From positions 1 through 64,000 of the forward strand of contig JBMHCG010000033.1 in the NCBI GenBank assembly GCA_049890035.1: a DNA stretch of 64,000 bases. The letters run 5' to 3'. This document shows positions 1 through 8,604 of this stretch, piece after piece. The notes below the pieces were generated by a model. That model was not told the origin of the DNA, searched no databases, and was given only the letters and a program-made list of their open reading frames with translations. Within the stretch, counting starts at the first letter, position 1. Each line of letters starts with the position of its first letter. The stretch is from UBA11891 sp049890035 (GTDB lineage: Bacteria > Bacteroidota > Bacteroidia > Flavobacteriales > Flavobacteriaceae). The position numbers and the translations under genes are program-made.

Positions 1-52
1 GAATACATGCCTGTCACGCATGGGGTCGCGGGTTCGAGTCCCGTCCAGACCG
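1..52 (+). tRNA. tRNA-Asp(GTC), 3' part only
   Basis: The window opens inside a tRNA gene. The anticodon arm is visible (CATGC, loop CTGTCAC, GCATG; anticodon GTC at 12-14), followed by the T arm GCGGGTTCGAGTCCCGT and the acceptor 3' strand CCAGACC with discriminator G at 52. The D arm and 5' acceptor strand lie before the window. CCA is not encoded after the discriminator. Confidence 0.93.
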
Positions 53-102
53 CTTTCACAAAGTTGTGTGTTGTGAAACTTTTGAGTTGCGCAACTAATG
101 AG

Positions 103-135
103 AAGCTTTCCAGTAAAACGGAGGGCTTTTTTATT
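103..135 (+). terminator. Rho-independent terminator after tRNA-Asp
   Basis: AAGCTTTCC (103-111) pairs with GGAGGGCTT (120-128) through nine pairs including two G-U pairs, with an 8-nt loop, and is followed by a T run. It lies directly after the tRNA and just overlaps the 3' end of the convergent permease gene. Confidence 0.6.
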
Positions 136-1447
136 TTCCCATCCATTGAACACAGCTCCATATAAGTAAAAACCCTAGCATTCCTTGAATAAGGGTTGCT
201 AGGGTGTGTGTTCGTAATGCTTTTCGGGGCTCCAATCCACCAACTTGTGAAACAATCCAGAAGTAAGAATCATTGGCGTGTGAAACGGTCATGGCACCGG
301 TTCCAATAGCCAGGATTCCCCAGATTTTACCCATCTCACTATCCAGTTCCAAAAGCGGTAAGAGTGGATACACTATAGCGGATGCCGTAAGAATGGCTAC
401 TGTTGAAGATCCTTGAGCTGTTTTTAAAAAGGCGGCCAGTAAAAAAGGGATGGCAATCCCCAGACTATCGATCATCGCTAGTCGTTCCAAATAAGTTGTT
501 AAGGGGACATACTGGAGAATGTTACCAAGTGTCCCACCCATGGCTGTTATAGCAACAATGGGTAAGGCTTGTTGAATGCTTTTTTGTACGTATGTCAGTT
601 GCTGATTCCAAGTTTCTTTGACTACTAAATTCCACGCAATGAGTCCTCCGGCACACATAGCCCAATGGGGCTTAGACAAGATGACAAGAATGGATTTAAA
701 GACCCCTATTGGAAGCGGTATGTTTCCAAGTGACATCAGTAGGATCGGTAGCAGTATGGGGGCTATAGCCCAACTTAATCCAGGTAGGGTTGAATTGATT
801 TCAAAAGCTGTTACTTGTGATACTAGCTTTGGAATGGAGGAAGAACCTCCTATCCAATAGGCATACGCGGCACCGGCAAGCATCAACAGGAACGCCAACA
901 CCCCTCCCCAAAGGAAGAGTAAAAAAAGAGTATCTAAATGAAAATTGGCTGCTGCAGCAAGGGGTCCAGGTGTAGGGGGTACCAGTACATGTGTAGCATA
1001 AAGTCCTGTTGAGAGTGCTACGGTAAGACCAATTTTAGGGGTTTGACTAGCTTGGGAAAGTCGCTCATTTAATGTGTTCAAAACGACAAAAGCAGCATCG
1101 CAAAAAACAGGGATAGCAACCCAATAGCCAATAAAACCAACAACAAAGTGGATGGGTAAACGAATCAAGTATTTAAGAAGGGTATGCGCCAAAGTCATCG
1201 TTGCACCTGAGGCTTCCAGTGTCATTCCAATCCAACTTCCTAAAAGAATTAATATTCCAATTTTTTTGATGGTACCCCAAAACCCCTTTTCAAGTATTTC
1301 GGGTAAATCGGCCAAGGGGACAGAAAATCCCCAAATTCCTATTAAACTGGCAGTCAAAAGAACAAAAAAGGGATTCACTTTCAACCAGCTCGTTCCCAAG
1401 ATGATCCATAATAAAAGTCCAAAAAGAAAAAGTAGATCCGTATTCAT
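131..1447 (-). CDS. GntP-family gluconate/glycerate-type permease
   Basis: A 438-residue polytopic inner-membrane protein of the GntP (gluconate:H+ symporter) family, which imports sugar acids and hydroxy acids. It is almost entirely hydrophobic, with about 12 predicted membrane segments. Family-like stretches are the VPPTPGPLAAA loop near residue 156, the AQGSSTVAILTA loop near 343 and the HANDSYFW segment near 391. The ATG overlaps the stop of the upstream glycerate kinase gene (ATGA), so the two are translationally coupled. That coupling suggests the substrate is glycerate rather than gluconate; this is inference from context. No gluconate kinase or dehydratase is nearby. Confidence 0.88.
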   Translation of the reverse strand: MNTDLLFLFGLLLWIILGTSWLKVNPFFVLLTASLIGIWGFSVPLADLPEILEKGFWGTIKKIGILILLGSWIGMTLEASGATMTLAHTLLKYLIRLPIHFVVGFIGYWVAIPVFCDAAFVVLNTLNERLSQASQTPKIGLTVALSTGLYATHVLVPPTPGPLAAAANFHLDTLFLLFLWGGVLAFLLMLAGAAYAYWIGGSSSIPKLVSQVTAFEINSTLPGLSWAIAPILLPILLMSLGNIPLPIGVFKSILVILSKPHWAMCAGGLIAWNLVVKETWNQQLTYVQKSIQQALPIVAITAMGGTLGNILQYVPLTTYLERLAMIDSLGIAIPFLLAAFLKTAQGSSTVAILTASAIVYPLLPLLELDSEMGKIWGILAIGTGAMTVSHANDSYFWIVSQVGGLEPRKALRTHTLATLIQGMLGFLLIWSCVQWMGK

Positions 1448-2574
1448 TGCTGTTCGTTTGTATATGCTTTCAGTAGGCTTTCAGTGGCTTTATCAATCCA
1501 GTAAGACGCTGCTTCTTGTGCTTTTTGAAGTGTTTGTGCCTCTTCAATTAAAGATCGGCAATGTAAAACTCCATATTTTTTAAGTTCTTTTGGATCCAAT
1601 TTTAATTGCCCACAAACAATTAAGGTTGGGGTACCGAACGATTGTGCTTTTTGAGCCAAGGACAAAGGAACTTTTCCCCGAGTGCTTTGCCTATCCAAAC
1701 ATCCTTCGCCTGTTATCAACAGGTCTGCTTTTTTTAATATTTCATCCATGTTGGCCCATCGGTAAAAGGTTTCAAATCCAGAGGTTAGATGGCCATTCAG
1801 CAAGGCTTTCATTCCAGCAGCTGTTCCCCCTGCGGCACCACAACCTGGAAATTCCAATACAGGCTGCCCGCTAATTGACTCCAAAAGGCGACCTAACTGG
1901 ATGCTATTGGCTTCTAAAAGAGCGACTGTTTTTGAGTTAGCGCCTTTCTGTGGAGCGAAGACATGTGCTGCACCAAGGGGTCCTGTCAATGGATTGGGAA
2001 CATCACAGACAACCTGTAGCTGTACCCTATCTAAGGATGGAGATAATTGACTGCTATCTACAACTGCTATCTGATTCAGTGTACCCCCAGTAGGTATAAA
2101 AGCTTGATTGTTTCGATCCAATACCTTTCCTCCCAAAGCACAATATATACCCATACCCAAATCATGGGTGGCACTGCCGCCAATACCCAGAAAAAGAGAA
2201 GAAATATGACTGTCTAGGGCGTGTTTGAGTAGTATACCAACACCAAAGGTTGACGTTGTGAGTGGGTCTTGTTTTTCCGGGCTTAATTGTGTCAGACCGG
2301 CTGCTTGCGAAAGTTCAATCCAGGCTTTAGACCCCATTCGATAGTAAGGAGCTCGAATTTTTTCTCCCGATGCGTTTTGTGTGTCAACCCAAACCGTATC
2401 TCCAGTAAATGTTTGTTCCAAAAAATCAAGCCCCCCTTCTCCACCATCAGAAAAGGGAAGTATGGTTAGTTCTGCGTGAGGGAGTTTTTTTTTCAGAACC
2501 GCTTGTATACGAACGGCCACTGATTTGGCATCGAGACTCCCTTTGAACGAATCGGGTGCTATGACAACATGCAT
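1444..2574 (-). CDS. glxK: Glycerate kinase (GlxK/GarK family)
   Basis: A 376-residue cytosolic kinase of the glycerate kinase type 1 family, phosphorylating glycerate to a phosphoglycerate that enters lower glycolysis. Family motifs are PDSFKGSLDAKSVA at the N terminus, GGSATHDLGMG near residue 131, and the C-terminal ITGEGCLDRQSTRGK. Length is normal for the family (about 375-385). It starts at ATG 2574, 9 bp after the DinB-like gene, and overlaps the gntP start by 4 bp. Together the two would form a glycerate uptake and activation pair. Confidence 0.92.
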   Translation of the reverse strand: MHVVIAPDSFKGSLDAKSVAVRIQAVLKKKLPHAELTILPFSDGGEGGLDFLEQTFTGDTVWVDTQNASGEKIRAPYYRMGSKAWIELSQAAGLTQLSPEKQDPLTTSTFGVGILLKHALDSHISSLFLGIGGSATHDLGMGIYCALGGKVLDRNNQAFIPTGGTLNQIAVVDSSQLSPSLDRVQLQVVCDVPNPLTGPLGAAHVFAPQKGANSKTVALLEANSIQLGRLLESISGQPVLEFPGCGAAGGTAAGMKALLNGHLTSGFETFYRWANMDEILKKADLLITGEGCLDRQSTRGKVPLSLAQKAQSFGTPTLIVCGQLKLDPKELKKYGVLHCRSLIEEAQTLQKAQEAASYWIDKATESLLKAYTNEQQ

Positions 2575-2583
2575 GCCATAGGG

Positions 2584-3090
2584 TTAAGGGTTTTGATTGA
2601 AATCTCTGAGAGTTTCCAGATGGTGTTCCACATGATAGGTTGTAAAATACATCATTTCACGGAGCGTCATTTTTCCTAAAAGTGGATGTGGTAAAACTCT
2701 GTTATCCCAGTCGCTTTCTTGCCTACGGTCGATTCTTTTGGCAAGTTGTTGACAAGTTTTTTCCAATTTCTGGATATTTTTTCTCCTTTTTGAAAGATTC
2801 CCCTTTGGTATATAGGGTCCACTGGCTTTTCCTCCTTTTTCTAAGGCTTTTTTATATTTCGAGACGACAGTTTCATAGTCTCTTGAGGGACGGTTACTGC
2901 GTCCAAAAAGAATATCCAATACAAAGCTTGGCAAACCCATTGCCATGTTTACTGGTGCAATACTGCGTTGCAAATGGTTGACGACAGCCGCTGCATTCCA
3001 TTTTTTTCCTTTTTTAAAATAGGTTTCGTCAGGTAAACTAGTACAGTAAGCAATGAAGGATTGGGTTGTTGCTAAAAAATGTTTTTTCAT
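2584..3090 (-). CDS. DinB-superfamily (DUF1569-like) putative metal-binding protein
   Basis: A 168-residue soluble protein with the DinB/YfiT four-helix-bundle pattern. A histidine in the first helix (His39 in VVNHLQ) and a C-terminal pair (His153 and His157 in TYHVEHH) match the three-His metal site of the superfamily. Members include thiol transferases (bacillithiol or mycothiol dependent) and many proteins of unknown role, so the substrate cannot be told. It is coupled to the fructokinase gene by an ATGA overlap and followed 9 bp later by glycerate kinase. Its role in the sugar block is unknown. Confidence 0.7.
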   Translation of the reverse strand: MKKHFLATTQSFIAYCTSLPDETYFKKGKKWNAAAVVNHLQRSIAPVNMAMGLPSFVLDILFGRSNRPSRDYETVVSKYKKALEKGGKASGPYIPKGNLSKRRKNIQKLEKTCQQLAKRIDRRQESDWDNRVLPHPLLGKMTLREMMYFTTYHVEHHLETLRDFNQNP

Positions 3091-3974
3091 GGGGATATGG
3101 AGTTTAGTATAAGTTTCAATTCTTTACCTGTTACGAGGGGATTGGCACCAGTCTTAGAAGCGACCAAGCTCCCCATCGCACAGGCTTTGGCTAGGGTATT
3201 TTCAGTACTTTCACTGGTAAGTATTCCGCTGAGTAGGGTACCTAAAAAAGAGTCACCTGCCCCAACCGTATCTGCAACAATCACTGGAAATCCTGATTGA
3301 TATATAAACCGCTTCTCAGTATACCAAACGGCACCCTTCTCTCCAAGGGTAACACAAATCTGATCGGTTTGTGTATGTGTTGCCAGCCATTGTATCTGGG
3401 ATTCTACGTCTAAAAAGGATAGGCCCTGTGATGCAGTAATTTCGACTAACTCTTCATCATTCAATTTAATCAAATCGGCTTTTTTCATTAGATAAAACAG
3501 CCCTTCGAGCTTGTAATGCGGCGGTCGTAGATTGATGTCAAAAACGTTAAAAGAGGATAAAGGCAATAGGGCATCCAGTGTTTTTCTAGAAACTTCATTT
3601 CGCGTCACCAAACTTCCGAAAACTAGACAATCACTGTTTTGTACTTGGGTTTCTATTTCGGTTTGCAGACGAATAGCATCCCATGCCACAGGTTGTGTAA
3701 TTGTATAGGAAGCAGCACCTTTTTTATCTAAGGAGACCTGAACTGTGCCAGTAGGAAGCTGTGGGTGTACTTGTAACAAACTACGTACGGGCAATTTGGT
3801 CAGTTCTCTTTCAATTTCTTGCCCCAAATCATCTTGACCAATTGCACTAATTATTGCCGTTGACACCCCATTTTGTGCCATACGGTTGGCCACATTGAGA
3901 GGCGCGCCTCCCAATTTTTTCCCTTCTGGGAAAAGATCCCAAAGTATCTCTCCAAAGCATACGGCTTTTTTCAT
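3087..3974 (-). CDS. PfkB-family sugar kinase, likely fructokinase
   Basis: A 295-residue ribokinase/PfkB-type kinase. The N terminus CFGEILWDLFPEG followed by LGGAPLNVA is typical of bacterial fructokinases, and the C-terminal DTVGAGDSFLG is the PfkB signature 2 containing the catalytic base Asp. It probably phosphorylates fructose released by the neighbouring GH32 enzyme and imported by the MFS carrier. A candidate promoter lies at 4020-4053, so it may be expressed separately from the hydrolase as well as by read-through. Function is from family and context; the exact hexose is not proven. Confidence 0.85.
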   Translation of the reverse strand: MKKAVCFGEILWDLFPEGKKLGGAPLNVANRMAQNGVSTAIISAIGQDDLGQEIERELTKLPVRSLLQVHPQLPTGTVQVSLDKKGAASYTITQPVAWDAIRLQTEIETQVQNSDCLVFGSLVTRNEVSRKTLDALLPLSSFNVFDINLRPPHYKLEGLFYLMKKADLIKLNDEELVEITASQGLSFLDVESQIQWLATHTQTDQICVTLGEKGAVWYTEKRFIYQSGFPVIVADTVGAGDSFLGTLLSGILTSESTENTLAKACAMGSLVASKTGANPLVTGKELKLILNSISP

Positions 3975-4019
3975 TTTCTTTTATAGTTGGTCAAAAAGAT
4001 TTAGTTATAAGTTAGTTAA

Positions 4020-4053
4020 AAAAAGTAAACTTAGCGTATTTCACAAGTGCAAA
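4020..4053 (-). promoter_or_regulatory. Candidate Bacteroidetes-type promoter for the fructokinase gene
   Basis: On the minus strand a -33 element TTTG (4050-4053) is followed after 22 nt by TACTTTTT (4020-4027), which matches TAnnTTTG at 7 of 8 positions. It lies in the 103-bp gap between the GH32 stop and the kinase ATG at 3974. The AT-rich sequence makes chance matches possible. Confidence 0.4.
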
Positions 4054-4077
4054 TTCAGCTGAAGAAGGCAGAAAACA

Positions 4078-5673
4078 CTATATTTTGGGTGATGTACTTG
4101 TAATCTCCCAGAGCTCAAGTCGCTCAAGAACGACCTCCTGGACAGTACTGCTAAGTGAAAGCTGGTCAAAAGGGGCTTTCCCAAAAAACAGCGCCGATAG
4201 CACAGTCTGTCCGCCATCAAAAAATAATTCAATAGATGTTTTGTCTAAAATTACTTCGATTTGGATATTTTCATGTTGGGCTGTTCGTGTTACTATTTGT
4301 TTTTGTGCTGCAAAATCTTGTGAAAAAGAATCTATCATAAGCCCACTTCGGTTGATGAAAAATTCATTTTTTTCTTGATCATAGCCAAAGGTGAGTTGGT
4401 CACCTGCTGGACTGCTTAAATGCCAAGTGTATAGTTGATTGGCCTCAGGTACAAGGGTGGCTTTAAGCAGTAAACGGTCTAGGGATACTTCCTGACTGTT
4501 GGTCAAAATAGCTTTTTCTTTAAAATGGGGTTTTTCCCATGTTTTTTTGAGCGTTGTATTGTCATACAAATTTTTAGTTGGTTGTGACCGCAGTCTGAAG
4601 GTATGACCATCAGGAATCAGATCCAGCTCACGTGCTATGGTCATCTGATTTTTCCATTGTTTTGTAGGCAGCAATCGTGCATATTCCCAATTGGACATCC
4701 ATCCTATAACGACGCGTTTACCTTGTGGATGGGGTAAATTATCAAAACTGACGCTGGCATAGTTGTCTTTACCATAATCCATCCAAAAGTTGTGGGTTTG
4801 GCTCATGCTTTGTGTAAAGTCTGGATCGGGATTGAAATGGGTACCATCCCAGTCTCCGACAAAATACTGGGTACCACTACCACCATTAGGAGCTCCCGGA
4901 TTGACACTGACCAACAACACCCATTTTTTGTCAAAGGTTCCAGCTATGGGCAATTGAAAAAGTTCGGGACATTCCCATACGCCCTTATGATTGCCTATGT
5001 CTTTGCCAAATTCGGAACGTAACTCCCATTTTTTTAAATCATCGGAACTGTAAAATTGAATGACATTTTTCACAGCCAAAGCCATTGTCCATTGGTCATT
5101 TTCTGAATCCCAAAATGCTTTTGGATCACGAAAATCTGGAATATCTGGATTTGAGAGAACAGGATTCTGGGCATATTTAACCCAATGATACCCTTCATCT
5201 AATGAATAGGCAATACTCTGGGTTTGATAATCATTTCTTCCAGAACCTTCCCCTTGGTGATCGTGATTGGTATAAACTGCTACTACTGGAGTTTTTCCTT
5301 GTACTCCAAAACCCGATCGATTGTGATGGTCTACAACTGCACTACCTGAAAAAATTGTCCCCAATTCGTCTGGGTATAAGGCTATTTTTTGTTCTTCCCA
5401 ATGGATCAAATCTGAACTGGTGGCATGGCCCCAGTGCATGGGCCCCCACACATTACTAAAAGGATGATATTGAAAATACAAATGGTATGTACCGTTTAAG
5501 AAGAACATCCCATTGGGATCATTAATCCAGTTATTTTTTGCACTAAAATGAAAATGCGGTCGGTACTGTTCTTCTTCATAAGTGTATGGAGTGTCTCCTT
5601 GAGAAAAAATGGCGAGAGGGGTGGCTATCAGAAAAAATACTAATAAGCCTGTACAACTCCTTGCCGTTGTCAT
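4078..5673 (-). CDS. Secreted glycoside hydrolase family 32 (levanase/inulinase/invertase type)
   Basis: A 531-residue GH32 enzyme hydrolysing beta-fructosyl linkages in fructans or sucrose. A signal peptide ending near AIFSQ places it outside the cytoplasm. The catalytic triad is complete: the nucleophile Asp52 in WINDPNG, the transition-state stabiliser Asp183 in FRDPK, and the acid/base Glu234 in WECPEL. The five-bladed propeller is followed by a C-terminal beta-sandwich, ending with the family-like IELFFDGGQTVLS. Exo or endo action and levan versus inulin preference cannot be read from sequence. The gene starts 6 bp after the MFS stop and is probably co-transcribed with it. Confidence 0.93.
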   Translation of the reverse strand: MTTARSCTGLLVFFLIATPLAIFSQGDTPYTYEEEQYRPHFHFSAKNNWINDPNGMFFLNGTYHLYFQYHPFSNVWGPMHWGHATSSDLIHWEEQKIALYPDELGTIFSGSAVVDHHNRSGFGVQGKTPVVAVYTNHDHQGEGSGRNDYQTQSIAYSLDEGYHWVKYAQNPVLSNPDIPDFRDPKAFWDSENDQWTMALAVKNVIQFYSSDDLKKWELRSEFGKDIGNHKGVWECPELFQLPIAGTFDKKWVLLVSVNPGAPNGGSGTQYFVGDWDGTHFNPDPDFTQSMSQTHNFWMDYGKDNYASVSFDNLPHPQGKRVVIGWMSNWEYARLLPTKQWKNQMTIARELDLIPDGHTFRLRSQPTKNLYDNTTLKKTWEKPHFKEKAILTNSQEVSLDRLLLKATLVPEANQLYTWHLSSPAGDQLTFGYDQEKNEFFINRSGLMIDSFSQDFAAQKQIVTRTAQHENIQIEVILDKTSIELFFDGGQTVLSALFFGKAPFDQLSLSSTVQEVVLERLELWEITSTSPKI

Positions 5674-5679
5674 AAATAA

Positions 5680-7020
5680 CTAGTATTTGATTAATTTTTT
5701 GCTTAATTCTTCGAGGGAAACCCCTTTGGTTTCTGGCATACTTACTCGCGCCCAAATCAATTGGCCTACCATCATAAAAGAAAAAAAGGCAAAGATGGGC
5801 CAGGGATTGTCTCCGAAGATCCCTTCTTTTTCATCCAAAAAAAGCGGCGTGATCAGTGTAATAATGGCAGCATAAACCCAATGCACTCCAGTGCCCCATG
5901 CTTGCCCGTAGGCACGCACGGTATTGGGAAAAATTTCTGAAATAAAAACCCAGATTACAGCTCCCTGACCGATGGCGTGGGATGCGATGAAAAGTAAAAT
6001 AAAACTGATAAGCAATACAGGATTGGCTTGGGTATAAAAGCACCAGGCAACCATGGCCAAACTAAATATATAGCCTATCGAACCCAATGTCATTAGTTGT
6101 CTACGCCCCAAGGAATCAATCAATCGGACTCCGACGATGGTAAAAATTAGATTAACCGTACCGATGGAAATGGAACTAAACAAAGATTCTTGAGAAGCTA
6201 GACCCGAACGCTCTAAGATTTCAGGCGCATAGTAGAGCACAAAATTAATTCCTGACCACTGATTGAAAAAGGCCAATAAAAAAGCCAAAATCAAGACACG
6301 CTTGTATTTTTTTTGAAACAAGGTCTCCGTTTCTATTTTTTTGTCTTCGGATGCTTTGATTTCATTCATTTGATGTAGGGCCTCCTTTTCATCGTAAATG
6401 TAAGAAAGAATGCGGAGTCCTTCCGTATCGTTTTTTTTAGAAAGAAGCAACCAGCGCGGGCTTTCAGGAACGCGTATGACTAAGACACAGTAAATGAGTG
6501 CTGGCAATGCCTCTATCCCTAACATATATCGCCAATCATTGTTTCCACCCATCCCGTCAAGCAGATAATTGGATAAAAAAGCAATAAAGATTCCGAAAAC
6601 GATATTAAACTGATAGAGTGCGACATATCGTCCACGACTTTGTGCTGATGAAATTTCTGATATGTAGACAGGAACTGCGACTGAAGAAGCACCGACACCC
6701 AAGCCACCGATAAATCGCATGAACGAAAAAGTATAGGGGTCTGGAGCCAAAGCGGAACCCAGGGCCGATACTAAATATAAAATACCAATCCAAAACAGGG
6801 TTTTTTTCCTCCCAAAATATTGGGATGGAATCCCCCCTAAAAGTGATCCAATAACCGTACCCCACAACGCCATAGACATGATGAAAGTACCGTGAAATAA
6901 AGGACTGAGTTGCCACAATTCTTTTACCGGTTGATTGGCACCTGAGATGACCACCGTGTCAAAACCAAACAAAAATCCTGCGATAGCCGCCGTAATGGAC
7001 CAGAGTAATGTTTTCTTCAT
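5680..7020 (-). CDS. MFS sugar porter (SP family)
   Basis: A 12-TM hexose/pentose H+ symporter of the sugar-porter family. Hallmarks are FGRKK between TM2 and TM3, the VPESPRWLL motif after TM6, a QWSGINFVLYYAP stretch in TM7, and the C-terminal PETKGVSLEEL. I chose the ATG at 7020 (MKKTLLWS...), which aligns with the usual N terminus; an upstream ATG at 7083 would add 21 atypical residues. Being first in the run with GH32 and fructokinase, it probably imports fructose or sucrose. No SusC/SusD pair is present, so this is a small MFS-based fructan set. Confidence 0.88.
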   Translation of the reverse strand: MKKTLLWSITAAIAGFLFGFDTVVISGANQPVKELWQLSPLFHGTFIMSMALWGTVIGSLLGGIPSQYFGRKKTLFWIGILYLVSALGSALAPDPYTFSFMRFIGGLGVGASSVAVPVYISEISSAQSRGRYVALYQFNIVFGIFIAFLSNYLLDGMGGNNDWRYMLGIEALPALIYCVLVIRVPESPRWLLLSKKNDTEGLRILSYIYDEKEALHQMNEIKASEDKKIETETLFQKKYKRVLILAFLLAFFNQWSGINFVLYYAPEILERSGLASQESLFSSISIGTVNLIFTIVGVRLIDSLGRRQLMTLGSIGYIFSLAMVAWCFYTQANPVLLISFILLFIASHAIGQGAVIWVFISEIFPNTVRAYGQAWGTGVHWVYAAIITLITPLFLDEKEGIFGDNPWPIFAFFSFMMVGQLIWARVSMPETKGVSLEELSKKLIKY

Positions 7021-7313
7021 TTTGATTTCTTTTTCTAAAGAAAGTGAAAAAAAAATAAATGCTACACAATAAAGCCTTTTCAACTGCGTTATAGTTACAA
7101 ATACATTTATTATGAACTGGTGGAGAGAATTAATTAGCTATTGTATCGGAGCCTAAGGGCTACGAATGCATCACATGAAATACATCCAGGGAAAATATTT
7201 TTTTGGATGCTGACGGAACAAGGAAAGTGTCACTCGACAACTTTATCCTTGTTTTTTTTATTTCCACATCCCACTTTTTCCTGTTACCTTTCAGGCAAGT
7301 AACAGGATACTTT
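7021..7313. other. Divergent intergenic region between the sugar importer and rmuC
   Basis: About 290 bp that must hold promoters for both the minus-strand sugar block and rmuC. I see AT-rich sequence with several weak partial -7/-33 matches but no convincing full promoter, no RNA gene and no terminator. An in-frame extension of rmuC back to 7203 exists but its translation is unlike the family. Confidence 0.4.
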
Positions 7314-8600
7314 ATGGATTTTTTATTCTTGGCATTTTTGCTTGTTATTGTTGTACTGTTGGCAGCCATTCTTTATCGACAATTTTCTAAAGGAGTCGAT
7401 CAGACCTTGGTTCAAGAACAGTTGCGAACGGCTCTGGATCGCCATCGAGAGGAAATGCAGCGCAGCTTACGGGAAAATCGATTGGAATTGACCCAAAGCC
7501 TGGATCGTTTGGTAGAGAGCTTGGGAAAAAAAGCCAAAGAAGATCGCCAAGAACAGCGCCACACACTAAAAGATTTCCAAGACGTTTTCACCAAAAATGT
7601 CCAGGCATTCAATGACTTGCAAAAGCAAAAATTCGAAACCATGCAGCAAAAACAAGACGAGTTGGTCAAAACAACGGAGCTGCGTTTAGAAAAAATGCGT
7701 GAAACAGTAGATGAAAAGCTCCATAAAACACTGGAAGAAAGATTGGGTAAATCCTTTGAGATTGTCACCCAACAGTTATTACGGGTGCAAAAGGGTTTGG
7801 GTGAAATGCAAACTTTAGCGGCAGGTGTGGGTGACTTAAAAAAAGTTCTTAGTAATGTCAAAACCCGAGGTGTATTGGGTGAAATCCAGTTAGGTAATAT
7901 TTTAGAACAAATACTAGCCCCAGAACAATATGAAGCAAATGTAAAAACCAAAAAAGGTTCCGATGCTCTGGTTGAATTTGCTTTGAAGTTACCAGGGAAA
8001 AGTGCAGAAGAAGGTTCTGTTTATTTACCCATTGATGCCAAGTTTCCACAAGAAGATTACTTGCGCTTACAATCTGCTTATGAAAACGGAGATCCAGCAG
8101 TTATCGAAGCCAGTTTGCGGGCTTTGTTACAAAACATTAAAAAGTTTGCCCGCGATATTTCACAAAAATATATAGACCCTCCGCATACGACTGATTTTGG
8201 CATTTTGTTTTTACCCATAGAGGGATTGTATGCAGAAGTTGTTCGTCATCCTGATTTAATTGCACAATTGCAACGCGAGTCTAAAATTGTTATTACGGGC
8301 CCCACTACACTAGCAGCCATGCTTAATAGTCTTCAAATGGGATTCCGAACACTGGCAATACAAAAGCGTAGCAGCGAGGTTTGGCAAATTCTAGCAGCTG
8401 TAAAAAAAGAGTTCCAAATGTTTGGTGGCGTATTGGAAAAAGCACAGAAGAAAATCAATGAAGCTGACCAAGAAATAAATAAATTGGTAACGACCCGAAC
8501 CAAGATGATGTTATCCAAGCTGCGTAAAGTGGAAACATTGGACCAGGCTGAGGAAGCTCAAGATGAACCCCTGCGTTTTCCACCCAATGCAAAAATGTAA
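7314..8600 (+). CDS. rmuC: RmuC-family DNA recombination protein
   Basis: A 428-residue protein. An N-terminal membrane anchor (MDFLFLAFLLVIVVLLAAIL) is followed by a long coiled coil (about residues 25-165) and the RmuC nuclease-like domain, recognisable by RGVLGEIQLGNILEQIL, the PIDAKFPQEDY motif and a later PTTLAAMLNSLQMG. In Escherichia coli RmuC limits inversions at short inverted repeats. The ATG at 7314 is chosen because the membrane anchor starts there. Stop is 4 bp before the DUF2490 gene. Confidence 0.92.
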   Translation: MDFLFLAFLLVIVVLLAAILYRQFSKGVDQTLVQEQLRTALDRHREEMQRSLRENRLELTQSLDRLVESLGKKAKEDRQEQRHTLKDFQDVFTKNVQAFNDLQKQKFETMQQKQDELVKTTELRLEKMRETVDEKLHKTLEERLGKSFEIVTQQLLRVQKGLGEMQTLAAGVGDLKKVLSNVKTRGVLGEIQLGNILEQILAPEQYEANVKTKKGSDALVEFALKLPGKSAEEGSVYLPIDAKFPQEDYLRLQSAYENGDPAVIEASLRALLQNIKKFARDISQKYIDPPHTTDFGILFLPIEGLYAEVVRHPDLIAQLQRESKIVITGPTTLAAMLNSLQMGFRTLAIQKRSSEVWQILAAVKKEFQMFGGVLEKAQKKINEADQEINKLVTTRTKMMLSKLRKVETLDQAEEAQDEPLRFPPNAKM

Positions 8601-8604
8601 TCAT

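Noticed and set aside
7412..7951. Minus-strand frame opposite rmuC
   Set aside because: Ser/Phe/Arg-rich translation is the usual shadow of a Lys/Glu-rich coiled coil on the other strand.
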